DNA from: Climacteris rufus
Lineage: Eukaryota > Chordata > Aves > Passeriformes > Climacteridae
Assembly: GCA_013398175.1 (NCBI GenBank)
Contig: VZRZ01001998.1
Span: 1,486,811-1,550,810 of the forward strand
Direction of reading: 5' to 3'
DNA length: 64,000 nucleotides
Positions 25,901 through 40,871 of this stretch are shown here, piece by piece. Both the position numbers and the translations under genes were made by a program. Within the stretch, counting starts at the first letter, position 1. Each line of letters begins with the position of its first letter. The notes under the pieces were generated by a model. It was given only the letters and a program-made list of their open reading frames with translations, had not been told where the DNA came from and ran no database searches.

Positions 25901-28900
25901 TAGGACCTAATGCTCCTGGAATTCTCAAACATATATGCGTGGAACTATGAAGTTTCATCTCTTAATGAATCTTTGAGAATGCTTAGGTTTGCAATTCAGT
26001 GGTTTCATAGCTACTTCATTCTTTTAAGTTCATCTAATAGGTAACTTGGCTGTTGCAGAGGCTGATGAACGAGTTACTTGGCCAAGCTGCACAGGTGGCT
26101 TTGAGAAGTTGAAAAAGGAAAATGGGGAGGAGGGAACCTGCAGTCGAACTGGATATCCCAAGTGGGAATGTGATTCTGTGAGCTTGGGCAGCTGTTTGAT
26201 TTGCTGATCCAAATACTTTGCCAGCAAATATTACTCTAATCAATGCTTTCTTTGAATTTTTATTTTTTTTAAGAGTCACTATGTTTGACTTGCATGTCAT
26301 CTAAGATATTAAGGAGGCAATTTAGCCATAATTTTCCTCATTTAAAAAAGAATCTTATTTTAACTTGTCATACACTAAACAAGTAAATAAGTATTTAATT
26401 TGCAACTGCCTATTTTCATCTAGTTTATCTCATTTGAAGGTGAAAATTTATTAGCTTCTCTTGTACAACTGGATAGAAAGAATATGTTGAGCAATAGTCA
26501 TTGATGACAAAAATAGGTTCTCACTTGACCACAGGTATTTTGAGTAACTTGAAACATAAATTTAAACAGTTGATATTTATTTATGAGGACTTAATTCTAT
26601 TCAAGTTGCCTCTGTTAGGTACTGATGTTCTAAGTTTATATTGGTTGTTAGTGATGCACAGACAAACAGGAACTTCATGAAGTGAACAGAGAAGGGAAAT
26701 TCTATAAATCAAATATTTATATGTATGTATATTTATTCCTTCATATGTATTATAAGGTTATTTAGAATTCAGAAATTAACAAATCATTTCGAGTGTTAAT
26801 TATTCATATTGTGCTGCCATAGAGAAAATTAAGATGTAAGATTCAATTAGCAGTTTTTTCCATAATTTTTATAAGCTGTCATGACAAATTTCAGGGAAAG
26901 AATCCAAATGTTTTAGTGTATATTTAAATTAAATTGTAGAATATATCAAGCTAGACATGTGTATAAAATCAATAATTATGATTTCGGTAAGAAAGTTACC
27001 TTCCTTCCGTTAATAGGAAATAATGACAAATTTCAACAGCAAGCAAATTTGTAATAGTAAGAATTAAATTAAGCTAGTTCTTAGCTTAATCTTTCCCTTA
27101 ATAAATACTTTTGGGTTAGTAATTGCCAATTGGAAAATTAAATGAAAACCATTGTCTGATATTGAAACGGCCATGACATATTGTATGGAAAAAAGAAAAA
27201 ATAAATGTATATTTTCAATGCTACATTTTCCTTTTACACATTAAAGAAAAGAAGAATTTGTCTTTAAGAAGCTACAAGAGCTTCTTGAATACAAGGTTAA
27301 AACTTGTATTAATATGCTGGAATTAAAAAAAAAAAAAAAGGTATTCCTTGCCAGGATATGACAGTTTGATGAACAAATTTGTGAGGAATACAGACAGGGC
27401 CACTGGGGTTTCCTTCCTCTCACATTAGTTTTACAATAAGTTCTGCCAAGAATCTTGTTTGTCACATGAGAAGTCCAGGATTCTGATCATCATTTCTGCT
27501 GATCATTAGCAAATTGAAAGCCTGCATGAAGTAAGCTTTTCTTTTTTAATCAGGATAGGATTTGTTTTGGCAAATAGCTATCCTAGATTCCAAGTCATAC
27601 CACTGAAGTATGATGATAGATCAATCCTGTTTGAGAATACAGGAAAAAGAGAAGAAAAGTAATGTGAATATATTTTTTGGAAACACTTGCTAACCACAGT
27701 GGAAAAGCAACATCCAAACTAACTATCCCAGTGTTATCCAAGAGAAGTAGGTACCATATAATGGGTGATAGCAAGCAATATCTACTTTTGATTCACTTGC
27801 AAAATTCTTCAGATTTATATCAAATTCCTTGGTAAACTGGGAATGATTCAAACCAGTCTAAATATGAATTAGTTTTTTTGAGTGATCTCTGTTTTACTTT
27901 GTGGGCAGGGTGAAAAGGGGCATCTTCTATAGCAAAGGGAGTCAATTAGTCTCTGGGTTACCAAAACTCTGTGAATGTGTTGAAGGGTGGGATATGCGAG
28001 TGGTAGTTCAATTTCTGTGTTTTTCCTCTCTTTCTTAACAAAAAGGAGGTGGAGTTTGTACAGCTCTCTTTGAAGAGCATGTGTGTCTAAAATATGGACA
28101 ATCAAGCAATATTCCTGAGTTTTCAAACAGGTTGAAGCAGTGCATAATGTCTTCTGCAGTTATTGCTGTGACCTTCCTCAAATCTTGGTTCCATAATCAT
28201 AAAAACTTGGTCTTTAGCATTTGTTTGTCAGCCTCACTTTAAATGTCTTCCTCTGCTATTTATTTATATTATTAATACATATAAGAGGGTATCACAAGGT
28301 GCTTTGTATGATAATTAGCTCCACTTAATGTGGTCAAAAGGTAAGGTTGTAGGTTTTAGCAGAACTGTCTGAAACCAAATTCCCAGGGAGCTGTAGTTCC
28401 CAAAAATCTGAAATAATAAATGGCAGCCCGTCTTTCCCAGGGGCATTTTAGGAATATTTAGCCTGTGAATGCATATGAAAACTACAGTGGACTGCAAAGA
28501 GAACTGAATTGTTCTCAGCATTATTGAAACTGAAAGGCGGCGAAGAGGTGTAGAAGTGAATGGGCTCCTAGAGGCTTTTTTATAGATTATGGGGGGAGGA
28601 TGTGTTATAATAAAAGGTAATAAGAGCTTTCCTGACTTCGATAGACTCTACCTTCAACTAACCTACAGCTATCAGGAGTCAGTAATCCATGTTGGATAAA
28701 GAGACTTTGAGGAGCAATTTTATTCTATTGCAATGCACCAGTTTGCACAATGGATTTGTTCGCTTTTTGCAGGCAGCCTTCCTGAGGGACAATATTTCTG
28801 AAGCTCCACAAAGCCCTTTCTCTGTTTTCATTCTGCAGTCCTTTAATTGGATGAATGGGCTGCAGGGGCCTGGAAGTTGGACTGAGCAAAATTCACACTC

Positions 28901-31900
28901 TTTGAAAAACCAGCCAAACAAAACATGTTGAGCAGTTTCACATGACACTGGGATAAAATGAACATAAAAGGAAAGCCTATTTAAAGAACAGAGCATTAAT
29001 GTTTTAGTGGTGTTCACTTCAGGCCGGTACATTTCACATGAGTTTTTTTCCCTTTTGGGAAAGTAATATGCTCTAAGTTGACTAAGTGCAGGTCCTTTTC
29101 ATAAGAGGTTGAAGGAATAGGCATTGGGAATGCAACAACTGTGGTGTAGTGAGTGCAGAATTGGGATATAATGCCATAAGGCTAATTAACATCATGTTCT
29201 CCCATTGTGTTCCCTTTGGGGGAATCATGGTTTTAAATGATAAGTAAGTAGATTGAAACATTCTTAATCTGGGCAAGTGGTGCAGTAAAACATTACTCAC
29301 TGAATAACAAAAGGAATATAAAATGGAGTATGGGCAGTATATTTCAAATAAAATGCAGAATGTCCTTTTTCACCTTTTCACTGTGCTCAGTAACACTGAT
29401 TTATTCACTGAATAGAAGATGGAAGATGTACTGTTTGAGACTTGGAGTATAGGTTTGGTTTATTGCAATCTATAAAGAATTTCGACTTCTGATGGGTTTG
29501 TCCTTTGGAATATTTTTCCTTTGGTGCAATCTCGATGTTCAGCAGTGACAGGAAAAGTCATGCAGAATCTCTTTGAAGGGTCACAAGGAATAAGTCCTTC
29601 AAGAAGAATTGATTTGCAAGTTTTTTCCTCACATATGTCAGATGCTTCAGAACATCCCTTATGGGGCGCAGCCAGGAGCTCCTGCTACTTAGAGTTCCTG
29701 CTTCTCAAACACTAGTTGGCAAACTAATTGCAGAGACAGAAAAAGTCTGAAAAGTCACATCTGAGGTGGGAAACCATTGCTTCAGCTGGGCTTATTAGCA
29801 GGCTGTGACTTCATCAAGATGCTGAATGTGGCTGCAGAAAGGTAAGGGAAAGGTGCATTTTTCTGGGGAGATGCAAGAGATCCATTCTGGAAAAAGGGAA
29901 GACAGCAAGTACAACAAACAGCTTCAGGGTGAATCTAGGAATTAGACTGGGAATAGGAACAAGAGAAAGGTCAGAGAATACATTATTCTCTAAGGGGAAA
30001 GTATTTGAAATCTGCACAGGTAAAAAAAAGAATTTGCATGGGAGAGAGGCTTGGATGAATGGGCCCAGCTGCTGAGCTGTGCTGGGAGACAAGGAGACAG
30101 GAATGCATTGTTATTTGGATTGTTCAGGCATTATGGCTTTGTAGGGCTCCTTTGCCTTGAACAATGTTTTGTCCTATTTTTGAATTAGGCAGAATCCATA
30201 TACCTCTAGCAGAACTGAATTTTGTGACATGTCTAGGAATAGCAACAATTGTAGGTCCAATGATTTTCAGCTGCAGTTCAAACTTCAAGTGTCGTGCAGA
30301 TCACAGTTTAAAATACCTGACAGTTTTTGATTTGTCTTCTGTCACTGAAGGAGAGAGCAAGTTAAATGGTCTGTAGTAAAAAGCGATTGAACAAATCATT
30401 AAAAAAAAAAGAATGAGAAGAATACATTTCTTTTTCTGCTTGGTTACCAACAGTAGTTTTTTGGTATTTTCAAAAATTCTTTTTTCATAACAAAATAAGT
30501 AGCACTATCCATGTAAAAAGCTACTTGTATTTATATTTATATGCGTATATGTATATATGGCTTTTATATGATCAGACATAACACATTCTAGGTCTTAAGT
30601 AACCTTAGCTCACCACTTCTAAACAATATGCAAAATATTTTCAGCTTTTCCTTCATTTTCCCACTCTTTCAGGAGACTGAAAACAGGAAGTTGCCATTTT
30701 CTGAAGTAATGGATAATCACACTTAAGAACAAAAATTATTGCATCTCTCAATTCTTTTCTCTACAGCAGCTCTTATAATATAGGAAAAATCAAGATATTT
30801 AGGGTTTTTAGCAGTATTATCCTTTACATTCAAGTGCATATATGATCTGTCTTGGCCACAGGAAGGTGTATGGTTTGCAGACCATTTCTCAGGGCTTATA
30901 AGCAAAGCTCACATGACAGAGACAAATTAAAGCTCACATGGGTTTTATTGAGTGATAGGGTTTTTTAGATTGTATTTGACTGAAGGCTAAATACTCACTC
31001 TGATTGTTTGCTTTTGGTTGTTGGTTTTGTTTTGTTGTTTTTTTCTCTAACAAAATGGTTGTGTAGAGATTTGTTTATCTCTTTCTTAGGCTGGCAGTTT
31101 TGGTCTTTCCCACTGCCACCTCTTGTTTACCCCTTCTTCTTCTGTCCAGGATGTAATACTTGTCCTCTGAATCATGCTGGAACATATTTTGGGAATTCAT
31201 AGGATTATCACCAGGGCTACTGCTATCAGGCAGAACACATGCACATTTTATTATCTCATCCAACAGGTTTTCATTTTCTATGCACATTGAGTCAGCATAG
31301 AGGGGCAAACATGCTGCCATTACTACTGGCAGGACTCGATAAATATTATAACGGTCTGTTCAGTCCTGCAGGAGCTCGTTCTATCATGATAATTCAAAAT
31401 CTAAATCCTTATTTCCTGTCTCTTCATTTCTCTCATCTGCCTTTCCAAAATGGATGGTATCCTGACCCCGAGTTGCCTAAAAGATGGTGCATATTACTGG
31501 GCTACGAATTGATTCAAACAGTCAGATGGATTTGTGGAGCCTCTGAAATACACACACTTCAGCTTTCCATATTCTCTGCTTCTCCAGCAGGAAAAACTAA
31601 AAGCACATCAGGTTTTTCTCGCAGAATTTTATCAAAATGGGTGCACATACCCTAAATACAGCTGACTTTTCACAGATCAGCTTTCTACACGCTTGTGACT
31701 GTGCTGGCTCTGCTGCACTGTCTGAGCAGTGATGGGAATCAGACACTGCTCCATCCAGTGGGTGAAAGCCAGTTGTGCTCTGGCAGAATTACCTACTGCA
31801 ATCTGTCTGTGGCAGTGCATTTGGAAGTTTGTTGTATAGATATGGTTTAGTATTTTAAACACATTTCCTTCTAATGTATTTATTGGAGATGTTGTAATTT

Positions 31901-34900
31901 GGTTACTGTAAGGGTAAAAATTGTGTCTGAATTTTAACATCTGCACATCTGAGACATAAAGCTTAGAACTCTCGGTATGACATGCAGTTCAATCTGTTCA
32001 ATTCACTTAGTGTTTTTGCTTTGAAACAAAAGTACTTTTTTTCCTTTTTCGATTGCAATTCCTTTCCTTTGTAAGCAACTTCTGTGTGTGGAAGAAATGT
32101 TATTACTGTAAGTTTCCTGTGTTGCTCATTTTGTCTAAATATATTTTATAACTGCTTATACCACTTCTTTTCTATCCACTTGGCATGTCATCCTTTTCTT
32201 CATGAATTCTTTTCTGTCTTCTCACTTGCACCTGTCACCCGCTTCTCAATACACCATGTGACATTTTCAACTCTGCTGCCTTTTTTTTTCCCCGAAGTTA
32301 ATTTATCATCTTTTGTTCCTGCTTTTGAAATCTTCATATTCAAACTACGGACAAAGAGTTTGGAAATTCTGCATATTCTAGACATGACAGGACAGAAATG
32401 AAGTTTGGAGCTTGTATATCTCCTATACAAAATTTGAGGAGGGTGTTCTGTAACATTTCAATAGCAATAATAATTCTATCCCTATTTCAACAGAGGAAAA
32501 ACGAGCATTTAACTACTTAGATCATATTTTCTCAATCAGAAACCAGCCCATCTGCAGCAAAGTTAGTTGGAGCTGTTTTGCAATTTAGGGCAAAATCCAA
32601 AAGCAATAATTTTGTTGTATTGGAAGGAAGCAGGTAGAAGTTAACATTGGCAGTGGGAATGGGGCACAAAGGTAGGGAAGAGGAATTGTGATCATAATGC
32701 AAAGACATTATGGCAACAAGCTAAGAAATTTATTTTTCTAATAAAGCAGAATACTTTAAGAAATAAATAGCAGATAGTTTTTTCTACGGCACCTAATTCT
32801 GATGGATTAATGAACGACAGAATTGTGAGCAAGCCTTTATGAACCCTACACATACCTTCATTGGGTTTAGAGTAAAAAGACCCAAACTTCACCTCCTTTC
32901 AGGCACTCTAAATGTCACTTCCCAAGCATGTCCTTGACATGTTCACCCTGTGTATTTCTACAAGGTAGGTCTTGAAATGAAATGCAGGCTTTTTAATATC
33001 TAATTTTTATCTTACTTTCACCTGTGCTGGAAGCACTTGTCTTGAATATACAAGAATTGCTCTGATGTTGGGAAGCCAGAAAAGAAAAAGTATTCCTCTT
33101 CAGATGGTTGGTTGGAATATTTTAAACTTCTGTCCCCTGCATTCAGTTAGGAGCATACAGAGAATGTATTGCCCTCCTTAACTCTCTTGGTACTGAAGAA
33201 TCTGAATTTTTTTTTCTTTCCAGCTGTGCACCTCTCTGTTATTGTTTTTTTCTTTTCTTTTATGAGCCTCATCATAGGTCTTTAAATATGGGATGTTGTT
33301 TGCTAAGAAATCACTCCATTATTCCAGGAACATATGTTCGTGACAAGTACAAGTCATGAACATTTGAATAGTCTCCATCTGGTATGAATTAACATGGTAT
33401 CATAATAAATGAGAAGTGTTAATACTAAGAAGCTTGTCTTGAAATTCTAGATTTAACCAATATTCATAGTTATATATGGAATTTGGGTTTGGTTTTGATT
33501 TGAAGAGCATAGACAAAAGTATGACTTAACATCCCAGAAGCAATTGCAAGACATAGGATGCTTCCAGTAGTGTAATTCTTGAAATAACTTGATTATGCAG
33601 TAAAGTCTCTGTGAAATCCCCAAGTGCTTTTTAGCTCTTAAAAATACTTCTAAGGAAAATAATAAATGAAAAAATAGAACAGGTTACTATTTGCTACCGT
33701 GAGGACAGCAATGCTGGGTGCCAACTCAGCATTATTTGTTAACATATGTACTTTAAATCCTTCAATGCCCCTTGAGCATATAACATATATCTCACATCCA
33801 TACGGCCATATGGAGACACTGCACTCATTTAAATAACAAGTGCACAGTAAAATTATCTTGGCCCCAGAGTGCATGTTGTTTCTAACAGGGAATTACTCTT
33901 ACTTCCTAAATTAAACAATTTTTCTTTTTTTTGTACAGAACCTTAAGGCTAAACTTTAAAAAACAGAAATCTTGAGACAAGATGAACACATACCATAAAA
34001 TAAGATACTGGTTTTTATTCACTACTGTGGAACAGAGAAATATATTTTAAAAAGTCAATATTTCCACTGTCATTTTTTTGAGTGTATATATATTTTGAGT
34101 ATATATAAAACTTTACTGTCATCTCTGCAGTCTTCAGAAATATTCTTCTTTTTTGTTTTCAGTTTTCTTTAGTAGTCATCAAGTATTTTGTGAATGCATG
34201 GAAAAGATACAAAACATAATACCAGTTTGAAGGTTGTACTTCTTGTTGGTCTTTGCTAATATTGGTATTAGTATTTAAGGCCACAGCAGCTCTGCTATTA
34301 TGTTGGAGTGAGATGATATTTTATTCTATCAAGCTTTCCTGTTCTCGCTATATTCCATTTAAAGCTAAATTCCCCTACTACTCAGACTTCACACGTGTTT
34401 GTGCCATGTGTACACCTTTCTTACTGCCTGAAGTAGAATAATTTGTAGTGAAAAAATTCATCTCTATTTGGTATAAATCTAAAAGGAAATGAAAAGGCAA
34501 AATTCTGAGGTAAAAAGTTGACAATGTTCCATGTAAAAATATTCAGAAAAGTATATTAAGATTGGCCGCAGCTTATGGAGCTTTCATAAATGATGAAAGT
34601 ATTGGGTAGGACTTCTGAAAGTCCCAGAAATATTTAAGGCGAAAGACAGAGCACAGACAGAGATTAATTTAGTGACTGGGTGAAATGTCCCCAAAAGGTT
34701 AAAGAGCAAAAAAATCAATGCAAAATGTTTATATACCATCCTGTAGTTCAATAGTTGACTGAAGCTATTTCATTTTTTTATTCATTGTGCTTAGTTTTGG
34801 TTAAAAGGACAGACACCAATATTCCAAATCCCTCTCAAATCTTGTTTGTTGCAAGCCTTGGGCAATGAATGCATCCTGGAATAGTTCTGGGATCTGGAAC

Positions 34901-37900
34901 ATCTTGGTAGACACAGGCAATATTCACAGCATTTGAATTGAATTAACAAAATTAATCTTTGGGTGTGTTCACAGGTCCAGGGCAGTCTCAGCTGGAGACC
35001 TTGGGTGTGAGAAGTCCCAGAGCCCTTGAGCAGCTCATCTCCAGCCCATGATTTGGTCATACTCTGTTGGAATGATTTTTCCACAGTACTCCAAGCTGTA
35101 ATGTTTGTGAGGAGACACTCCTCCATTAGGAGACATCTCTTCATGTTCCTTTGCACTTGGCTAAGGTGTTCTCTACAAAGACTTTCATTCTGAACAAAAT
35201 CAGAAATTGTACTGGCATGAGGAGTTGAAGAAATAGAAATACACAGAAACATAAATTTTCTAAGAATTTTCAATAGTGATTTGTCTATTTTGGCTAAACC
35301 TACTGTGAAAGTCAGTGGGAGAGAAGTAGGTTTTTTTATCCCATTCCTCTAGACACCAGTATGGCACTATGTAAGAATCAGGAGTAGAAAAGGGGCAGAA
35401 TCTGGCAAATTGCATAACTCAAGTCCTGTTTTTAATAAAGGCCTTTTGATTTGGCAGTGTGGAAGAAGCAGATGGGTGGTGAGATCGCAGTCTCGGCTGG
35501 CTGCCAACCCCAAGGAACACACAGCCTCCTTGTTTAGTGTGTCTGGGCGTAATTTTCACTGACATACAAAGAAGTATTTTTAGGAGTGATGTCAGTTCAT
35601 TGGCTGAACAGCATTGTTTGGTTTGCTGAAATGATTCCCAAAAGCACTCACTGCCTTTGAGAATGGCACTTTCCTCTTTGTGGAATGTCATTATTCTGCA
35701 TGGTAATGACTGTTTTGAAGGGCAGGTCAGGTAGTCAAATAAATGTGTAGTTGGTGCTTTCTGATTGTTTCTAAAATAGGCAGGCCAATTTTTGCTGAAG
35801 GAGAGTGAGTCTGAAGTGTGCCAAAAATCATTCTGATTTGCTAGAGAAATTCCGGGAGCTGTAAGCACAGCCAGGGGAGCCAGGCTAATGTGTGCTGCAA
35901 AAATGATCATGTAATGCTCACAATGTGGTCATCTTATCTTTGTGCCTCTGTGCAGCCATACAACAGAGACAAAAGGGAAGAAGAAGCAAAACTGATTCTG
36001 AGTTGTGACCTAAAACATAAGCATAGAAATAACAAAGCATTGTGTTTGTGCTGTGAATGCTGCTTCTGTAGGTGTGTACAGACAAGAAATACTATTAATT
36101 TGAGTTATTTGCCATTTATAACAATAAAAAATGCCAGAGATTTTTAAATAGGGACAATTCCTTTTTCACAGCTCTGTGGACTGAGAAGGCTGCCTTAAAA
36201 AAAACCTCTACCCAAATACCTACAAGACTCTTGAAAACAGTTCTGAACAATTGAGAAGCAGGTATATCTGGATTTTCAAGGGAATTACTCTGCTAAATCA
36301 CTAAAGCAATCTACAGAATTCCATCTGTAATTACTGAACACAGTCAAAGAATGAGGAATAATAAGAGGAAAATATTCTGAAAGTTGTTGCTCTCTGACAG
36401 TGTATAATGAGCGTGTCAGGTAATACAGCTATTCTGTATGGCAAAGTACAATCTTTCATCCTGTGTCAAAAAGCTTCTCTAAAGTGCTTTTCATATTAAA
36501 AGTGTCAGGTATATATCAAGTTTTTTTTCTCAATTTTATGAAGCAGAAAGTGAAGAATGAGTTAGTGATTTGCTAAGATCACTAAGAAATCAAAACCAGA
36601 ACGAGGAGCTCAATTCTACTTTCATGACATTTTAGGAGTTTTTCTTTTTAAATAGTTTTAAAAATGGAGGCATGATACATTTAAAGACACCGGGTATTAC
36701 ATCCAAGCCAGTGGGGTTAATGCATGTCAGCATGTGCCTGTCATTTTGTGTCACTGAATGCTAAGCCCTCATTTTACAATTCATCTAAATGGATTTGTTC
36801 CCAGCTTCTCAATAAATCTATTTTATAAAAAGTTCTGAGCTCTCAGCAGTATTCTTGACAAGAATGTGTATTAAACCAAGGTATTTTGGGTTATACTGTG
36901 AAAATTGAAAGAGAAGAAGCCAATGGTTGAGTTATCTTGGAATGCCAGCCATAAGCTCTCTCCTTTTTTTGGTTGTTTTGAGCGTGGTGTTGGTGGTGTG
37001 CTGTTGTGACTAAAGATGGAATTTCTTCTATCTTATCTTTCATCAGTCCAAAAGTATTGTTGAAAACAAGGCACTTCAGTGCCAATGAGGTTGTCTTCAT
37101 GTCTGGCACAGCGTTGGCAACTCTGAAATGAGGCTGGGAACCACAACACTGAATTTGGCTGCTAGAAGTTGTGTTTTCTGCAGAATTTGCGGGAATGGCC
37201 TACTCATTTCTTACCACCTTTTAATTTTCAACACATGTTCACATATATCTGTTCCTCTTCATCCCATGGAGGCTAGCAATTTTAGCTAGTTATATTAATC
37301 AGTTCAACTGTTAAAAGATAAAAGCAGCATGTACTTTACAGCACTAAGGGATATGATCAAGGGAATTGATACTGACCTTGTTCCTCTTGGCAGTTGTTCC
37401 CAGCCTGTATTTAAATGAAGTTCACTGCTTTTGTTTCATTTCTCTAGGAGTGCTCATGTGCCTGAAATAATGAATTGTTCAAATAGCAATTTTAACCTAG
37501 GTCTTGAAGCGTGAAGTTTCATGACACCTAAGTTCATCCAACAGCTTGCTGCTTCCTACTGAGCTTCCTCTCCCTCATCTTGTAGTCCAGGCACTACTCC
37601 AGCTTCTCCTGTGTCAACTCCAATACTTGTCACTTTTTGTTCCCTTCTGAATTGTTATTCTTCCGGCAAAAAGCTGAACTATTTCCTTGAGAGGTCAGAT
37701 GAGCGTGTGGCTGGTCCAAAAGAATCTGGGAACGGTGGGATTGCCCCTCTTGACATGGAGCAAGCTTTGATGCCCATGATCTTTGATGCTCATGATGCAC
37801 ATGAGCTTTGATCTTCTCAGATGTCTCACAGGGTCCACCACAAGTTGTATTTTGGCAAATGCTGAAAGCTGCTGCCAGCAGCAGTCCTGCCACCTCCTGC

Positions 37901-40410
37901 CTCAGGTAGCTCCTTCCTTCCCGTGTGCCGGTCCTGGAGGCCCTGGGATGGTCCCTCTGCACTGAATCGAGGAACTGAAGTGATTTAGCTAATCAGTTTA
38001 AATAAGAAGTAATTGTGCTGGATGGAGTAATTCTCCCCATTTCACTGAAAGATTCTACAGCTCCTGGTATATTTGGGGTTTCTGCTGACTGAGAGCCTGT
38101 TCCATGAGATGTTTTCATCACTGCCACCTTGGTTCTGCTGATCTAGATATCAGTGGAACTATACTGTACTAACGAAGCCAAAAATTGTAATTTTTTTTAA
38201 ACTTCTGAGACAAATCCAACATGTTTTAACCCAGTCAATTTCAGTTATCAGCCATAACCATAAAAAGCATTGAGCTGCAGCTTAAAGAATTTCTTAAGCA
38301 ACTTTATAACTGAAGAAATCATCAGAATAAACTGAATTGACCCATTATAATTTTAAAAAGACCTGAGAAAATCCACTTGAAGCTAGTATATTCTGCACTA
38401 TTAGAAACATCAAGATTTGTATTTCCTGGGCACCCCTCCATATTGCCCTAAGTAGAAAATTCCCAACTACTCTTGCCTACTCATAGAGCACATTTACTGC
38501 TTTTATGATTTTTCAAACAGTTCTGTGAAGTGAACCAATCATATTAATGTAAGAAACCTGCAATAATAGAAATTTTGGAAACTTTTGAGAATTTAGAGGA
38601 TTGAAGTGTTTGACCCATGTCCAGCCTATTAGGATTTATTCTATCCAGCAGTTATTTAAGCACTATTTGCAGAAGGCAGTAAGAGGTCTGTGCATTGCAG
38701 TTGTGCACGTGGCTTCACCTTTCCTACAGTCATAGCAATGTTGTTACTAACTGACAACCAAAACAGCTGATGTTGGCAGAAGAGAGTTTGCAAACTTGAC
38801 TAAATAGGATTTAGCAAATTAGATTCAATTGGGTTATGTTGCAACTTAATTTTACTTTGCATTTTTAAAGTTATACTGTAGTGGTATGGAGACACAATGC
38901 ATCATTATATTAACGCATTATCGTATTAAGGGTTCTGAATGTATCTCTTAATTCTATAAAAACTGGGTAACAGCTTGATGGAGTGTGAGTTCTGAACTTG
39001 CTATGACTCTAAGATGCATTTAACTCTTTGGGGTTTTTTATATTTAAGAGGGTATATTCCATTTATTTTATTTATCTTTTATATTTAGAAAAAGAGACTA
39101 TTTGTGCTAAAGATTTTTAAATCTGTTCAGACAGAAAAGTTCAGCAATACCACAAAAATTCTAGCTCCAAGTGTTTTTATCATAAGCAATAAATTTTTAT
39201 ATTTTAGCAGTGAATAATTTTGTAATTTTACAGGTATTTCATATAAATCTATGCTTTAGGCTGTTAAGGTTTTCATTAGCTAACCTTATCCTGAGTATTC
39301 CTTTATTTGCCCCCTCTATTTTTCTAGTAAGACTTTATGGTGTTGAATATGAAAATACCTTCTTTTTTTGTCTGCTGAATTGCTTGAACAAGGTGGGTTT
39401 ATTTGTCAAGAGCAGAAGATCTGCTTAATAATATTCCTTCTATCTGATTCTGTTCACAGTGTTTGATGATGCTGGTGACAAGTAATGTTGAAAAAAAGTA
39501 TAAAGATATTTTAGTCTTTAAACAGGTTGTTCCAGTGATTTGTGCTTCTCTACACTTCTGTAGTTGGTGTTTGTGCTACTCTGGTTTTGGACATATATGT
39601 AAATGAAATGAGCCTGTATTTAAAGATACCTATTTTGAAACACTGCTGTTTTCATTGCAAAAGATAGAATAAAACATGAGCTGTTGAATCCCTGTTGCAA
39701 AATACAATTTTATAAGGAAACATTTCTGCCTACTTGGTTACCTGTACCTGTGCAGTGTAATGTGTGCTTTCCATGCGTGCTTTTCCCAGGGAGACAAAAA
39801 ACTCCCATTCCAAATTGGTCACAGGAGTCAACTGTGCATGGTGCAATGAGTTTGAGTAGGAACTGGCTTGAGATTTAGGGAAAAAATGTTTGAGTTGTCA
39901 ATAGAGATGTAATGAGCCACCTGAAGCCTTAATGCTCAAACTGCTTACTTTATCAGCCGGGCTTGTAACTGCCAGGAAAACGTTCTTTCAGCTATATTTA
40001 TGTAGAGCATCCAGATGTCAGTTTGCTAAATCACAGTCATATATTCTCCAGAGAGATTTTAGGTCTTGTTTCTAGTTAAACGATACAGCAGGTGGTAATC
40101 AGAATTCAGATCAGATGTCAACTACACCAGAAGTTTTTGTCATCTCTCTTTCCCCCCTCATTTTTTTGGTGCTTGTTTTCACAAGAGGTGGACAGAGCAA
40201 AGCAAAGCAGCATGGTAACACTTTGATAGCAACAAGAAAAGATATTTTAATGTAAGGAGAAAGAAAGAAATGCTAATGACATTTCTTAGCCGTTTGTTTT
40301 GTCTCTCTTAGCCTGAAGAACTAACATAATACCTTTTTTAATAATTAACACATTGTGAAATCTAAATTGTAGAATTAGAAAAATGGTAAGGTATATGTAG
40401 CATATATTTT
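22946..40410. other. Unique noncoding DNA, no gene recognised
   Basis: About 17 kb without a supportable gene or clear transposon. The longest frames are on the minus strand at 25077-25490 (137 codons), 34791-35273 (160) and 35419-35910 (163), with 31239-31655 (138) on the plus strand. None contains a domain I recognise. An A run lies at 27325-27339. The segment 26740-27190 is especially AT-rich and dense in TAAT/ATTA cores, and 28520-28950 also reads like possibly constrained noncoding sequence. Both are inference only. Confidence 0.5.
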
Positions 40411-40415
40411 AAATG
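40411..40415. repeat. Target-site duplication, left copy (aaatg)
   Basis: The five bases aaatg directly precede the TG start of the LTR. The same five bases directly follow its CA end at 41126-41130. Confidence 0.85.
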
Positions 40416-40567
40416 TGTCTAGGTTGGAAAGACAGATATCTACTAAGGAAGGCAGGAGCCCCCCTTTATAATAGAAAATGCAACCTCCTTCCCTCCAAAT
40501 TATTATAAATTTGAAATTAAGGGGCTTTCAGGCAAAGATGTGAGGAATAGGAATAACAGGTCTTCTA

Positions 40568-40583
40568 CTAATATATATATATA
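40568..40583. repeat. (TA)n run inside the LTR
   Basis: taatatatatatataa, a short AT dinucleotide run in the R/U5 half of the solo LTR. It may be an expansion in this copy. Confidence 0.8.
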
Positions 40584-40830
40584 ACAAAGCAATGATACAA
40601 AAACACTGGTTTAGCCTGACAGTCAGGGATACATCCTGACACCCTGCCGGGCAGGGCTGTGGTAGCAGTCTGATTGGGCAGTAGCTGCAGTTCTCTCTGA
40701 AGTGCTCCTGTTGAAGCAGTGATCCTGTAGGAAAGGTCTGGTCCTTCTTGGAAAGTCCAGTGGTGGTTGTGCAGCTCCTGTTCTCTGGGATCCCAGTAGG
40801 TGATGCTGTCTCTGTTGTTCCAAACCCCAG

Positions 40831-40871
40831 GTTATATTCACATGAAATGCTGGGCTCCTCCCCCTGGGCGG
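40831..40871 (-). promoter_or_regulatory. LTR core promoter motifs (GC box and TATA-like box)
   Basis: On the minus strand a GC box (40866-40871), set in a run of C and G bases, precedes a TATA-like gaatataac (40831-40840). Order and spacing fit a U3 promoter driving leftward transcription. Whether it is active is unknown. Confidence 0.5.

Noticed and set aside
31239..31655. 138-codon plus-strand frame.
   Set aside because: No known motif; the opposite strand is also partly open.
34791..35273. 160-codon minus-strand frame.
   Set aside because: Cysteine- and serine-rich with no recognisable motif and no supporting context.
35419..35910. 163-codon minus-strand frame, the longest in the window.
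   Set aside because: No domain, no family resemblance and no partner exons. The length is within chance expectation for 64 kb in six frames.
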